Origin: Pegoplata infirma
Lineage: Eukaryota; Arthropoda; Insecta; Diptera; Anthomyiidae
Length of the DNA stretch: 64,000 nt
Reading direction: 5' to 3'
NCBI GenBank assembly: GCA_963921195.1
Contig: OY992539.1
Span: 134,257,182 to 134,321,181, forward strand
A program made the translations under genes and the position numbers. A model generated the notes under the pieces. The model searched no databases. It worked only from the letters and a program-made list of their open reading frames with translations, and was not told the origin of the DNA. Below are positions 54,290-64,000 of the stretch, one piece after another. Each line of letters opens with the position of its first letter. Position 1 is the first letter of the stretch.

Positions 54290-54625
54290 CTAAATTTCAT
54301 CCGAAAATTGGCCGCGCCAAAGTTATCTCATAACATCTTATAATATATGAAGTTACAGTTTAATATTTGATTGTATGTGATTTCATCCGGAAATTGGCCG
54401 CGCCAAAGTTATCCCAAATTATCTATTATCATGATTTTGTATTAAAAATGATATGATATGATGTAATTTCATCCGGAAATTGGCCGTGCCAAAGTTATCT
54501 TAAAATATCCAATATCATGATTTCATATTAAATTGGATATTATATAATGTAATTTCATCCGAAATTTGGCCGCGCCAAAGTTATCTTATAATATCTGATA
54601 TCTTGATTTTATAAAAAAATTATTG
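54290..54625. repeat. 86-bp tandem repeats (GGCCGCGCCAAAGTTATC)
   Basis: Four units start near 54298, 54384, 54470 and 54557. Each has CATCCGRAAATTGGCCGCGCCAAAG then TTATCTTATAATATCT-type sequence. Units have drifted slightly from one another. Confidence 0.92.
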
Positions 54626-54715
54626 GATACATTTTTATCCAAAAAATGTTTCTGTTTTTAGATTTATTTTTAGATATAATAATGTCAAACTAAAAATAAA
54701 TAAAAAAAAAAAAAA

Positions 54716-54793
54716 ACTTCGAACGGACGGGGATTAGAACCACAAGTCTTCCGTTTTGTAATCGCAATCTCTACCCTCTAGACCAGCGGACGT
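54716..54793 (-). other. tRNA-derived cassette (minus strand)
   Basis: On the minus strand TGGTCTAGAGGGTAGAG (A-box-like) and GGTTCTAATCC (exact-looking B box) are at tRNA spacing, with an intervening GCGATTACAAAACGGA region. A 15-base T-run follows (54702-54716). The layout is that of a Pol III unit with a terminator. The anticodon stem pairs poorly; a working tRNA is not claimed. Confidence 0.65.
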
Positions 54794-55149
54794 TGTTAGC
54801 AAATAACAACTTTAAAAGACTTAGTTTTAAATAAATTGATCGTATCTAATTATATCAAATTGATCTAACATATAGAAATATATGATTACATCCAATTAAA
54901 TATGTTATTCACTTGTACACAATTTTCAAAAAGACTTAGAAAATTTTTGATAAAATTTGCAAAAAAAAAAAAAATTGGAATGACGTACAGCGCTATTAGG
55001 GGCTTCCATGGTAAGCTTAAACAATAATTTTAATGTAACGGTATGCCTTATTTCCAAGTCATAGGCTTCCAAAGTGAAAAAAGACTTTGGCTTGAAAGTT
55101 TGAAATTTTTCATGGAATCAGGAAATCAGAATTAGATTTGAGATCGGGT

Positions 55150-55780
55150 TCCAAAAATCATTGATAATTTGATAATTTAAACCAAATATAGCTATTATTA
55201 ACTATATAAATGCAATATAAATTTTTAAAAATGATTGCAAAAATTCAAAAAGTAAAATTTTTTAAGTTCTAAAAAAACAAATGCAATAAAAAAGTGTTTT
55301 CTATTTAAAAAAAAAAATAAAAAAATATATTTTTTTCTGGAATCGAACTCGGGTTCCCAAAAATGATAGATAATTTTATAATAAATTAAATATAGTTATA
55401 TATAACTATATAAAAGCAATATATTTTTTTTAAAATGATTGCAAAAATTCAAAAAAAGAAAAATTTTTAGTTCTAAAAAAAATAAATGCAATAAAAAAGT
55501 GTTTTTTATTTAAAAAAAAATAAAAAAAATATATTTTTTTTTCTGGAATCGAACTCGGGTTCCCAAAAATTATAGATAATTTTATAATAAATCAAATATA
55601 GTCATATATAACTATATAAAAGAAAAATAATTTTTTAAAAATGATTGCAAAAATTCCAAAAATGAAAATTTTTTAGTTCTAAAAAAATTAAACGCAATAA
55701 AAAAGTGTTTTCTATTTAAAAAAAAAATAAAAAAAACTTTTTTGTTCTTGACTGGGCCGGGAATCGAACTCGGGTTTCCA
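55150..55780. repeat. About 210-bp tandem repeats ending in B-box-like motifs
   Basis: Three units share AATGATTGCAAAAATTC, TTAGTTCTAAAAAAA, GCAATAAAAAAGTGTTTT and end in GGAATCGAACTCGGGTTCCC (near 55339, 55550, 55760). The last motif, read on the minus strand, is GGGTTCGATTCC-like, the T-arm/B box of a tRNA. No A box is obvious beside it. Confidence 0.85.
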
Positions 55781-56442
55781 AAAATCATATGTAATCTTAT
55801 ATGATACAATAAAAAGTTTTGTATAACCATATATGTTGACACACAAAAACAAATTTTGAAATACTGGCATATATAATTATATATGGCTAGTGGTTTGGTC
55901 AAAAAATATTTTTTTTATACATGATTATATCAAAATATATATTCCATTACATATGCGACCATTTATAAATATATATTGAGTTTTGACGAAATTTGCGTAT
56001 ATATAGTACCATACAAACACAGATATGTTATCGTTTAAGACACATATAATTATATCTATTATTTTTGTTGAAAATTTTTTTAGTATGGAACCATATATAA
56101 TTTTAAATGGTATTATATTAGTCATATACAATTATACATAAATTGATACTGGATTTTTTGTTTAGTAAAGTCCTATACATAATTAGATATAAAGTCACGT
56201 ATAATAATGTATGAAATCGGATTAAGTTTTATGTGCAACGTATGATTACATATACCATTTATATTAATATATTATGAACAATGTAATTAGATATGATTTT
56301 ATATGACATCATTTAAAAAAATTGGAAAATTTCAAAGTGAGATATAATTTTATACTTTGACTTATATAGTTGTATATGGTTTTATGAAAACATATAAAAT
56401 AATATACATTTATATAAATTCCTTTTTACTCGGGAAATGCAA

Positions 56443-56682
56443 TTTTGATAATAAATCGAAAGAATAAAACTTTTTGTGTTAAAATTGGAACAAATAATTT
56501 CGAAGACGTGGCTCTTCACATTATCATACTTTTTGATTTTTTCAATTTTTGAAGAAAATAAAATTCGCGAAAAAATCGCGTTTTTTTTTTTAAATTAAAA
56601 AACTGAAAATGAATATGTTTTGTTGGCTCTATATTACAAATGTGTATAAAAGAGTGCAGCTTTTTTGGGCCTTCGTGATTTT
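56443..56682. other. Unclassified part of the 8-kb element
   Basis: AT-rich; ATAATTTCGAAGACGTGGCTC near 56495 recurs loosely near 57960 (AAAGACATGGCTTTTG). No gene. Confidence 0.4.
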
Positions 56683-57425
56683 TCCACCTTTCGTAATTTT
56701 TTTTAAAAACTACATATAAGATTTTTCCATAAAAAAAAATTATGTTTATTCTGTAATTTTATCCCAAAAGTAATTAACTTTGAAGAGTCATATCTTTGAA
56801 AGCATTTATTTGATTTTTACGATTCAAAAGCTTTTGACTCTAACAATTGTCCCTTTGTATATGAAAGCACTCAAAAAAAAAATTTTTTTTTTTAAATTAA
56901 TTTTTGATGCATATGCAATTTTTGAATTGATTTTTTAAAACTTTTTCCCCCTTAAATTTTTTTTGAAGCCTGCATAAATCGATAATATAGCATTTTTACA
57001 TAAAATATTTGTGATATAAAAAAAAAAACATATTTAAGTATTTTTTTAAATAATCGCACAAATTAGAAAAAACCCGGTCCCAAAAAAAATCGGTATATTT
57101 ATGTAAATACTGCTATATTTTCGATTTATGCAGATTTCAAAAAAAATTTAATGGGGATAAAGTTTTAAAAAAATTGCATTTGCATCAAAACTGCGTTTTA
57201 AAAAAATGCGTTTAAAAAAATTTTTTTTTTTTTGAGTGCATTCATATACAAAAGGAAAATTGTTATAGTCAAATGCTTTTTGAATCATAAAAATCAAATA
57301 AATACTACTTACAAAGAGATGGTTCCTCAAAGTTACATACTTTTTTGATAAAATTACAGAATAAACATAAAATTTATTTTTTGTAGGGAAAAATCTCATA
57401 AGTAGTTTTAAAAAAAAATCACGAA
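56683..57425. repeat. Diverged 0.74-kb hairpin
   Basis: The arm from CTTTCGTAATTTTTTTTAAA pairs inverted with TTTTAAAAAAAAATCACGAAAG. Shared internal landmarks are ATGTTTATTCTGTAATTTTATC, TTATTTGATTTTTACGATTC and TTTGTATATGAAAGCACTCAAAAA. The centre is near 57040. The arms show several differences, so it is older than the hairpins at 22242 or 37613. Its GCATTTG...AAACTTTTTCCCCC module also occurs in 61289-63041. Confidence 0.8.
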
Positions 57426-57433
57426 AGGTCCAA

Positions 57434-57490
57434 ACAAGTAGAAAAGTTAAATTCGACTTTGCCGAATCTTTGAATGCCCTCCACAATGCA
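57434..57490 (-). mobile_element. Solo 3' end of a mini-me-like element
   Basis: CAAGTAGAAAAGTTAAATTCGACTTTGCCGAATCTTTGAATGCCCTCCACAA is the terminal 55 bp of the family on the minus strand. The rest of the element is absent. Confidence 0.85.
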
Positions 57491-58771
57491 ATTTTAGTAC
57501 ATTTTTTAACGTAAAAAAATTAGCAATTTTGATTAGAAATATTTTATTTTGAGTAAAAAACTCTTTTTTTTATCATTAAAAAACAAAAAAAAAAAAAATT
57601 ACTAATTTTTTTTTTGAGTGTAAAAATTTTTTCGAGTGTTATTTTTTTTATATTGAAAATCAATTTTTTGTCTTGAATAAGCTAACCAAGTAATATAATA
57701 ATTAATAACAAAAAATTTAAAAATAAAACATTTTTTTTTGGTTTGTATGGAAAAATGATTTTAAAGGCCCCGCTCTTTAAGGCCCCGTCGTCGTAGGGGC
57801 GTAAATTTGTTACCGAGTAATTTTTAAGTCAAATGGATAAAAATGAGCGGGTAACGTCTCAACATTTCCAAAATAAGGGACACTGTAGTGCATTGGTATA
57901 AAAAAGGACGTTTGTTAAAGTCGAATGCTTTTTGAATGGTAGCATTCGGATAAATACTTTCAAAGACATGGCTTTTGATTTTTTTTTAATTTTTGAAGAA
58001 AATAATATTCGCGAAAAAATCGTGATTTTTTTTAAATTTAAAATGGATATGTTTAGTTGGCTTTAAAGAAATTGCATGCTGTTTATTTAAAGAAAATTAA
58101 AAGATCTGAGGTCAGAAAATTAAATTTTTTTCTCTCTTTTTGGTGGAATTCGTGAGATATAAAATTCAATGCTTAAGTCAAATTTTTAATGAAAATATGA
58201 ATACAGGAACAACTTGTGTTAGTTTACGCGTAATTAAAAATTTTTGTATGTAGAAAATTTTATAAAAATTTGTTATACTTAAAAGACATTTTGCGAAGAA
58301 ACTATACCATACAACAAAAAAATGGAGCACGCCATTGGAATAAGCATGTCCAAAATATTTAGAAGTGTTTTTTAAAACTATTGTTTTTTTTGCGTACAGC
58401 AGTAAATACGCGTTTAAACATATTCTTAACTTTATACTACTAAATGATGTTAAACGCGAATATGCAGTTCTTGTTTAACTTTTGGGTGCCAAAATATTAG
58501 TGAAAATATGCCCACAAACCTGTCTTATATTCCAATTCATAGAGGATGGATTTACGCGTATTTAAACAATTTTGTATGTAGAAAATTTAATAAAAATATG
58601 TTAAACTTCAAAGAGATTTCACGAAGAAACAGTACCATACATCGAAAAAAAGAATACACCATTGGAATCAGCATGCCCAAAATATTAAGAAGTGATGGTT
58701 AAAACTATTGTTTTTTTGGCGTACAACAATAAATGCGTGTTTAAACATATTCTTATAAGTATTTATGATTA
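57491..58771. other. Interior of the 8-kb element, right part
   Basis: Includes the partial copy at 57650-57887 and two direct-repeat units near 58225-58375 and 58545-58695 (ACGCGTATTTAAACAATTTTGTATGTAGAAAATTTAATAAAA...GAAGAAACTATACCATACA). These match 54000-54125 and 59345-59440. No gene. Confidence 0.55.
57650..57887. mobile_element. Partial copy of the 37613 foldback hAT family
   Basis: AACCAAGTAATATAATAATTAATAACAAAAAATT, GGTTTGTATGGAAAAATGATTTT, GGCCCCGCTCTTTAAGG and AATGAGCGGGTAACGTCTCA follow the right arm of 37613-38721. The copy ends at AATAAGGGACACT, near the family's terminus. The left arm is missing. Confidence 0.85.
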
Positions 58772-59479
58772 TTTAAATATTTCAATTTGAAAATTTCAAA
58801 TTTCCTTAACATATGCAATACTAAAATAAATATATTTATTTTTCAATATTTGAATTTATTGTAGGACAAACACTGTAGTAATAGTTTTTGTTAAGATAAC
58901 TTTTGCAAATGAAAACTTTTTTGGCCAAATTTTTGGTCAGTTAATTTTTTAATGTTCCCACGTTATATACTAAAAGATGGACCTTTAAATCATCTCGTAG
59001 AATGATGCTACCATACGAAAAAAACACTTTTTCACGATTTTTAGCATGATGGTCCACAGCACATAGATGTTTTGTGTCTACTATTTGTTTTGTTATGGAT
59101 GCCTTTGTGATCTATTAGAACCAAGTTTTTAATTAAAAACCAATTTAGCGGTTAAATTCGAAAAAACATCAAATAATGAAGAATTTCGCGATTTTAAAGG
59201 CCTAAGATCAAAATCTTAAAACCAAATTAGCTTGAAAAATATTGCTACAGGTCATATCTGTGTTTTCTGTGCCATAAAGTTTAAAAATCATTACCTTTGC
59301 AAATTTTTTCGTTAAAAAACCGGGTGAAAATAGGCCAATCTTTAAAGACATTTTGCACAAAAACTGTACCATACATCAAAAAACGGAGTACGCCATTCGA
59401 ATCAGCATGCCCGAAATATATAGAATTGATGGTCATACCTCTTGTTTTCTAAAATAGTGGTCAGTTTTGTCACGCAGTG
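58772..59479. repeat. Right inverted arm of the 8-kb element
   Basis: Inverted match of 51449-51949 plus 52211-52420 with few visible differences. It lacks the CACCC element and so shows its empty site at about 58967. Confidence 0.88.
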
Positions 59480-60962
59480 TTATTTAATGAGTTTATATAC
59501 TCATTTGATATAAGAAAATTTATTACATAATTAAAACCACATATACTTATTTGTGTATAAGAAACATGTTGTGGAATTCGAAATATATGTAACAGTTTTT
59601 GAGAGGAGGTGAAATCGTTTTTAAAGGTGCCGCACAGTGCTTTGTCCCATTGACAAAAATCACAAAAAAAAGTTACCATCGTTTTTATTCAAATATTTTT
59701 CTTTGTAAAGGTAATAAGGTAACTTAATATTTTAATAAAAATCCCTTTTGATATAACTCTTTTTGTCGCCACAAGGGTTCGCTAAAGTTAGAGAATTTCC
59801 AAGCCAACGGTATTTAAAAAAATCATATTATTTTGAGTTTTACAAAAATAGTTCTCAAAAATTCAGTTTTTAAGATAATGACTTGATTTTTTCTGCAAAA
59901 AATTAAAAAATATATTTGCAATACGCAAATTTTTTTGTTAGAGATAAAAAGTTAAATTATATGCCTTTTGTAAGTCTTTGAAATACTACTTTTTTTTGTG
60001 AGGATCTTTAAAATAATAAAAGTTTGATGGAATATTAAAAAAATACATGTTAACCGATTTTTGACTTTATAATTTTTTTTTAAAGCCTTGACCTTTATCT
60101 TTCAAAGAAAAAAAAAACAACGCTTGCAACTCTTGAGTAGAACTTTCAATATATTTTTTTTTCAAAGTGCCTAAAATCACAGTTTTGAAAAATACATTTT
60201 AGTGGCTGACGAAAATAGCACGAGCTTTTGCCCTTTGAAAACCCCTAGTAAAATTCGATGCTTAAAACTTTTGCAGAATATTTTAACACATTAAACCCAC
60301 GTATTAATGGTGTTCTATGAGGGTTTTTGGAAAAAGGACTAAAATGACTGAAAGGACTAAAATGAAGAGAAAGAGGGTTAATATGTTCTAAGAAAATAAC
60401 TGTCATACAATTTCACTGAATACATCAATTAACATTATTTAGTTCAGAACTTGCTTAAATATGTTTTTTTTACTTATTCCAAACGCTTTTGGAAAAAAAA
60501 TTCCACCATTTTACAATAAATGATATTTTTGCATTTTCCACATTAATAATCCGATTTTACCCAAATTTGGCAATAATATATGCTTTATTAATATCAATTT
60601 ACGTACTAAGTCTTGTTACGATCGAACTATTTTTGTTGGAGTTATAACGTTTTTAGGAAAAAGGATATATGGCAGTACCTAGAGTTCTTGATTCGATTAA
60701 GCTGAAAATTTACAAACATGTTGCTAGTTGTATATGCATCCGAATGACCACTTTTTGTACTTTCGCGGACATTATTGTAGCGAAAATAAAATTTTTAAGT
60801 TTCAGAACACATGGGAGGTAGGCGTGTTCTTGAACCGATTTTTCCAAAAATTCATATTTTTCTTAATTAAGGTATTTGCTGTTAGTGTACCAAATTTCAA
60901 AAACACCCGACCACTCCTTCTATTTTTGCCGATTTTAGTATGGGAACAAAGCACTGTGCGTA
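59480..60962. other. Unclassified interval with a foldback-arm fragment
   Basis: Bases about 60250-60500 are a decayed inverted match of 40250-40450, an arm of the CACTGTGC foldback (GGAAAAAGGACTAAAATGA, AGAGGGTTAATATGTTC, AATTTCACTGAA.ACATCA). The rest shows no recognised gene or TIR. Confidence 0.5.
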
Positions 60963-61280
60963 GGTGCGCCAGCTGACGGTTGATTTTGGAACAGTTTTTG
61001 CATTGTTTATTCACCATAAAAATTTCAGCTTTATCAAAAAGATTTTAAATTTTTCACTTATTTGCATCTTTGAAGGGGAAACTGACGGTTATTCCCCCGG
61101 AGGTGCGCCAGCTGACGGTTGATTTTGGAATAGTTTTTGCATTATTTATCCACCATAAAAATTTCAGATTTATCAAAATGATTTTAAATTTTTCACTTTT
61201 TTTAATCTTTGACGGGGTCTCCTGGCTGTATCCCCTGGAGGTGTGCCGGCTGACGGCCGGATTTCGTATGTACACTTAAT
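60963..61280. repeat. About 138-bp tandem repeats (GGTGCGCCAGCTGACGG)
   Basis: Units start at 60963, 61102 and 61240 (third partial, GGTGTGCCGGCTGACGG). Shared blocks are TTGATTTTGGAA.AGTTTTTGCATT, CCATAAAAATTTCAG.TTTATCAAAA and ATTTTAAATTTTTCACTT. The repeats directly precede the palindrome at 61289. Confidence 0.9.
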
Positions 61281-61288
61281 AACCTACC

Positions 61289-63041
61289 ATATATCGTCCA
61301 TTCCATGAGACATTTGGTGATTTTAGGCATTTTTTGACCGAGGGTCTTCCGATTTTTGTTATTTTTTTCATACAGATACTCTATGGAGCCAATTTCAAAC
61401 TTCATCCATCAGATCGAAAATATTTGAAAAACTCGCGATTTTATTCACGATTTTCGTTTTTAAAAAAGTCAAAAAAATTTAAAATCTGTGTAATTTTGAG
61501 CAGCTGTATTTTCTAAATTACTTATCGCATTTTAACAATCTATAGCGCATAAGAATGGTATTTAAGTCTATTTTAATATCTAATAAACTAAAAAATATCG
61601 GTGGTTTAAAAGTGCATTTTATATGCAAATGCAGTTTTGAAATGCATTTTGCGAAACTTTTACCCCTTTTAATTTTTTTTTAATTAGCATATTTGGAAAA
61701 TTTAGAATTTTTGCTACAAAAAAATGTTTTCATTACAATGGACCGAGAATGTATGCTATTTTTGATATTTTTTTTAAAAAAATACTTCCTTAAGTTTCCC
61801 TTATAAAAATTTTTATTTTTTAAATTTTACCAAAATCATGTAAAAAGACATGTTTTTAAACCGTTATATTTTCAAAAGTACTAATCGAATCTTTTTGTTT
61901 TTATGCACATTTGAAAGGTATTTTTATATATTTTTTGCCTTTATTGACCTCAAAAATGTTGGTGTTTCAAAAATGCATTTTAAATGCAAATGCAGTTTTG
62001 AAGTGCATTTTTCAAAACTTTTACCCCTTTCAATTTTTTTTTAATTATTATATTTGAAACGTTTACAATTTTTACTACAAAATAGTGTCCTCCTAATAAT
62101 GGACCCGCTGTGTGTGCTATTTTTAAAAAATTTTTAAAAATTTCCTTAAAACAAATTTTAATATTTTAAATTAAACAAAAAAAAATCAGAAAAACATGAT
62201 TTTTTAAAAAATTCTAAAAAATAGCACACACAGTGGGTCCATTATTAGGAGGACATTAGTTTGTAGTAAAAATTGTAAACTTTTCGAATATGATAATTAA
62301 AAAAAAATTCAAAGGGGTAAAAGTTTTGAAAAATGTACTTCAAAACTGCATTTGCATTTAAAATGCATTTGTGAAAAACCTAAATTTTTGCGGTCATTAA
62401 ATGCAAGAAATGGACAAAAATACCTTTATAATTTGCATAAAAACAATAAGATACGATTAGTACTTTTGAAAATATAACGGTTTAAAAACATGTCTTTTTA
62501 CATGATTTTGGTATAATTTAAAAAATAAAAATTTTTATAAGGCAAACTTAAGGAAGTATTTTTTAAAAATAAATATTAAAAATAACATACATTCTCGGTC
62601 CATTGTAATGAAAACATTTTTTTGTAGCAAAAATTCTAAATTTTACAAATATGCTAATTAAAAAAAAATTAAAAGGGGTAAAAGTTTCGCAAAATGCATT
62701 TCAAAACTGCATTTGCATATAAAATGCACTTTTAAACCACCGATATTTTTTAGTTTATTAGATATTAAAATAGACTTACATACCATTCTTATGCGCTATA
62801 GATTGTTAAAATGCGATAATTAGTTTAGAAAATACAGCTGCACAAAGTTGCACAGATTTTGCATTTTTTTAACTTTTTTAAAAACGAAAATCGTGAATAA
62901 AATCGCGAGTTTTTCGAATATTTTCGATCTGATGGATGAAATTTGAAATTGGCTCCATAGAGAATCTGTATGAAAAATATAACAAAAATCGGAAGACCCT
63001 CGGTCAGATTTTTTGAAATTTCTCATGGAATGGACGATATA
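61289..63041. repeat. 1.75-kb palindrome with arms of about 840 bp
   Basis: ATATATCGTCCATTCCATGAGA at the left pairs with TCTCATGGAATGGACGATATAT at the right. Pairing continues through GGTCTTCCGATTTTTGTTAT, TATGGAGCCAATTTCAAA, ATAGCGCATAAGAATGGTAT and CCTCCTAATAATGGACCC to a loop near 62135-62205. Each arm contains two related units of about 360 bp (AAATGCAAATGCAGTTTTGAA near 61620 and 61985). No TIR duplication was found, so it may be a foldback element or a segmental inverted duplication. Confidence 0.92.
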
Positions 63042-63179
63042 TGAAAATCAGCCGTATCAAAATGATCGAGTAAATCATGTCACGACTTCCCGGACTATTC
63101 GGCCGGTCTTAGGGATTACAAACTATATGCAGTTAACTCACCCTCTCCGCAAAATAAAGCAGACCTAGGCGATTTAAAT
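63042..63179. other. Short unclassified interval
   Basis: GC-richer patch near 63085-63110 (CTTCCCGGACTATTCGGCCGG). No feature is seen. Confidence 0.4.
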
Positions 63180-63455
63180 TTTTTATTCGTAAACCGAATA
63201 TGACCGGAATTATGACCGACCCTATTTCGGTCATAATTTCCACAAAAAACAGACATAATCCCATGGGTATTATGACCGTTTTGAAAGTGGTCATAGTCCC
63301 CATAACAAATACAGGGTTATGCATGCGATCTGTTTGGTCACAATCCCCATTTCCGTTATGGGGGTAATGTCCGTGGGTGCTATGTTCGGGCACCAATGAA
63401 TTCTGTCATAATCTCCATAACGGTGGCAGGGATTATGACCAAAAAAATTTAGGGG
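63180..63455. repeat. Cluster of GGTCATAATCCCCAT-type motifs
   Basis: TTATGACC, GGTCATA and CATAATCCCCAT variants occur a dozen or so times in both orientations, for example near 63203, 63229, 63258, 63271, 63290, 63340, 63405 and 63433. Neighbouring motifs can pair into short hairpins. Clear unit length and outer ends were not found. Confidence 0.65.
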
Positions 63456-63511
63456 ATACGTGCTTTGTAAACAAGCATTTGTTTGTTGGTTGACCGAAAA
63501 CGCATTCGAAT

Positions 63512-63850
63512 GAAAATTTCTCAAGCTTGTTTGGATCGATTTAAGCAAAATAAAATGGATTTTAAGCATAGTTTTTTAACTGTTGATAAAACATGGATCC
63601 ATCACTATATACCAGCGACAAAAAAAATAATCCAAGCAATGGATTAAAGCTGGTGGAAGTGCACCAAAGAAGTCAAAAACAGTTCAGTCGGCTGGTAAAA
63701 ATCATGGAAACAGTTTTTTGGGGTTACAAAGGTATTTTATTGATCGACTATCTTAAAACAGGTAAAACAATAAATTTGGAATATTATTGTAGCCTTTTGT
63801 ATCAATTGAATTTAAAAATTTTAGGAACACGACCCACAGTGTTGTGACCT
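63512..63850 (+). pseudogene. mariner transposase fragment
   Basis: Three plus-strand frames join into the central part of a mariner transposase. First is LDRFKQNKMDFKHSFLTVDKTWIHHY, with the first catalytic Asp in TVDKTW. Next is KQWIKAGGSAPKKSKTVQSAGK. Last is METVFWGYKGILLIDYLKTGKTI and LEYYCSLLYQL. Frameshifts lie near 63630 and 63695. The reading stops after LKILGTRP, before the two remaining catalytic Asp blocks (HxDNAxxH and PxSPDLxPxD), and the N-terminal DNA-binding domain is absent. No TIRs or TA flanks are recognised. It is a dead copy; mariner mobilises elements by cut-and-paste at TA. Confidence 0.88.
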
Positions 63851-64000
63851 TGACCATAAATGGTCAAACTAAATGTCTTAAAACTTAAGGTTATATGAAT
63901 TTTATTTTTAGAAAACATCATAAATAAAACAAATCCAAAACAGTTTATACATATCTTTAATAGTTTTTAAGTTACATGTCTCTAAAGTTGAACTTTTTGA
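63851..64000. other. Unclassified end of window
   Basis: AT-rich DNA after the mariner fragment; no feature is seen. Confidence 0.4.

Larger units (their letters stand above)
54215..56434. mobile_element. CCCGAGTAAAAA TIR element (2.2 kb) with tRNA-like parts
   Basis: The ends are CCCGAGTAAAAAAAAAATG and TTCCTTTTTACTCGGG. Flanking 8-mers TAATGCAA (54207-54214) and AAATGCAA (56435-56442) match at seven of eight positions, which suggests a hAT-like duplication. Inside, in order, are four 86-bp repeats, a tRNA-like cassette, three 210-bp repeats ending in B-box-like sequence, and about 600 bp of degenerate ATATATAATTATATATGG words. No coding region. Confidence 0.85.
51449..59479. mobile_element. 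CACTGCG TIR element (8 kb) with long inverted arms
   Basis: The left end is CACTGCGGAACAGTCAAAAA and the right end TGACCACT...TTGTCACGCAGTG. TTA lies at 51446-51448 and 59480-59482. The left arm (51449-52420) and right arm (58772-59479) pair over about 700 bp, for example TGGTCCACAGCACATAGATG and ATGGTCATACCTCTTGTTTTC. CACTG ends with a 3-bp duplication resemble CACTA/EnSpm-type elements, but no transposase remains in the 6.3-kb interior, so the class is tentative. The interior is occupied by later insertions and degenerate direct repeats. Confidence 0.75.

Noticed and set aside
57148..57486. 112-codon minus-strand frame
   Set aside because: Lies in a diverged hairpin and a mini-me end; peptide is read-through of repeats.

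Overview
This window looks like repeat-rich, non-genic DNA from a dipteran (fly) genome, probably a higher fly. The reasons are the strong A+T bias, the absence of any long open reading frame, many decayed fragments of an RNase H-bearing non-LTR retrotransposon (I/LOA-like), a decayed mariner transposase, and about seven copies or pieces of a repeat that pairs a (TA)n run with a (GTCY)n run and ends in TTCGGCAAGGCCGAATTTAACTT-like sequence. That pairing is the signature described for dipteran mini-me (INE-1/DINE-like) elements. No intact protein-coding gene could be supported; every recognisable protein similarity lies in a broken transposable element.

Layout. 1-1465: higher-order tandem satellite, then a CCCGGGTAG minisatellite. 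1566-4925: minus-strand retrotransposon remnants split by two terminal-inverted-repeat (TIR) elements. 5843-6770: plus-strand retrotransposon remnant. 7366-19465: a large inverted-repeat complex built of tandem units and invaded by at least nine identifiable insertions. 19589-22970: a TAA-flanked (Harbinger-like) element, two hAT-type elements with perfect 8-bp target duplications, and a hairpin with 319-bp arms. 23062-29560: fly-like single-copy sequence with a candidate TATA/Inr promoter, cut up by TIR elements and mini-me copies. 29274-31161: an exact-looking 944-bp tandem duplication carrying a reverse-transcriptase fragment. 31307-37251: a stack of elements nested about seven deep. 37613-38721 and 40103-42474: foldback elements. 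43801-48940: two retrotransposon families joined head to head, present twice in opposite orientation. 48933-51031: hAT-like and palindromic elements. 51449-59479: an 8-kb TIR element with nested insertions, including one carrying tRNA-like sequence. 60963-63041: tandem repeats and a 1.75-kb palindrome. 63180-63850: a short-repeat cluster and the mariner remnant.

The common theme is non-autonomous DNA elements with TIRs. One group has CACTC-type ends and TA flanks. Its target preference can be read directly, because inverted arms elsewhere in the window preserve the empty sites. Several elements carry tRNA-derived sequence with A and B boxes next to T-runs (on the sense strand), so they could act as mobile Pol III promoters. 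Many hairpins have arms of 100-900 bp and are candidate sources of double-stranded RNA. All calls come from reading by eye; arm identities and family names need alignment and a repeat-library search.
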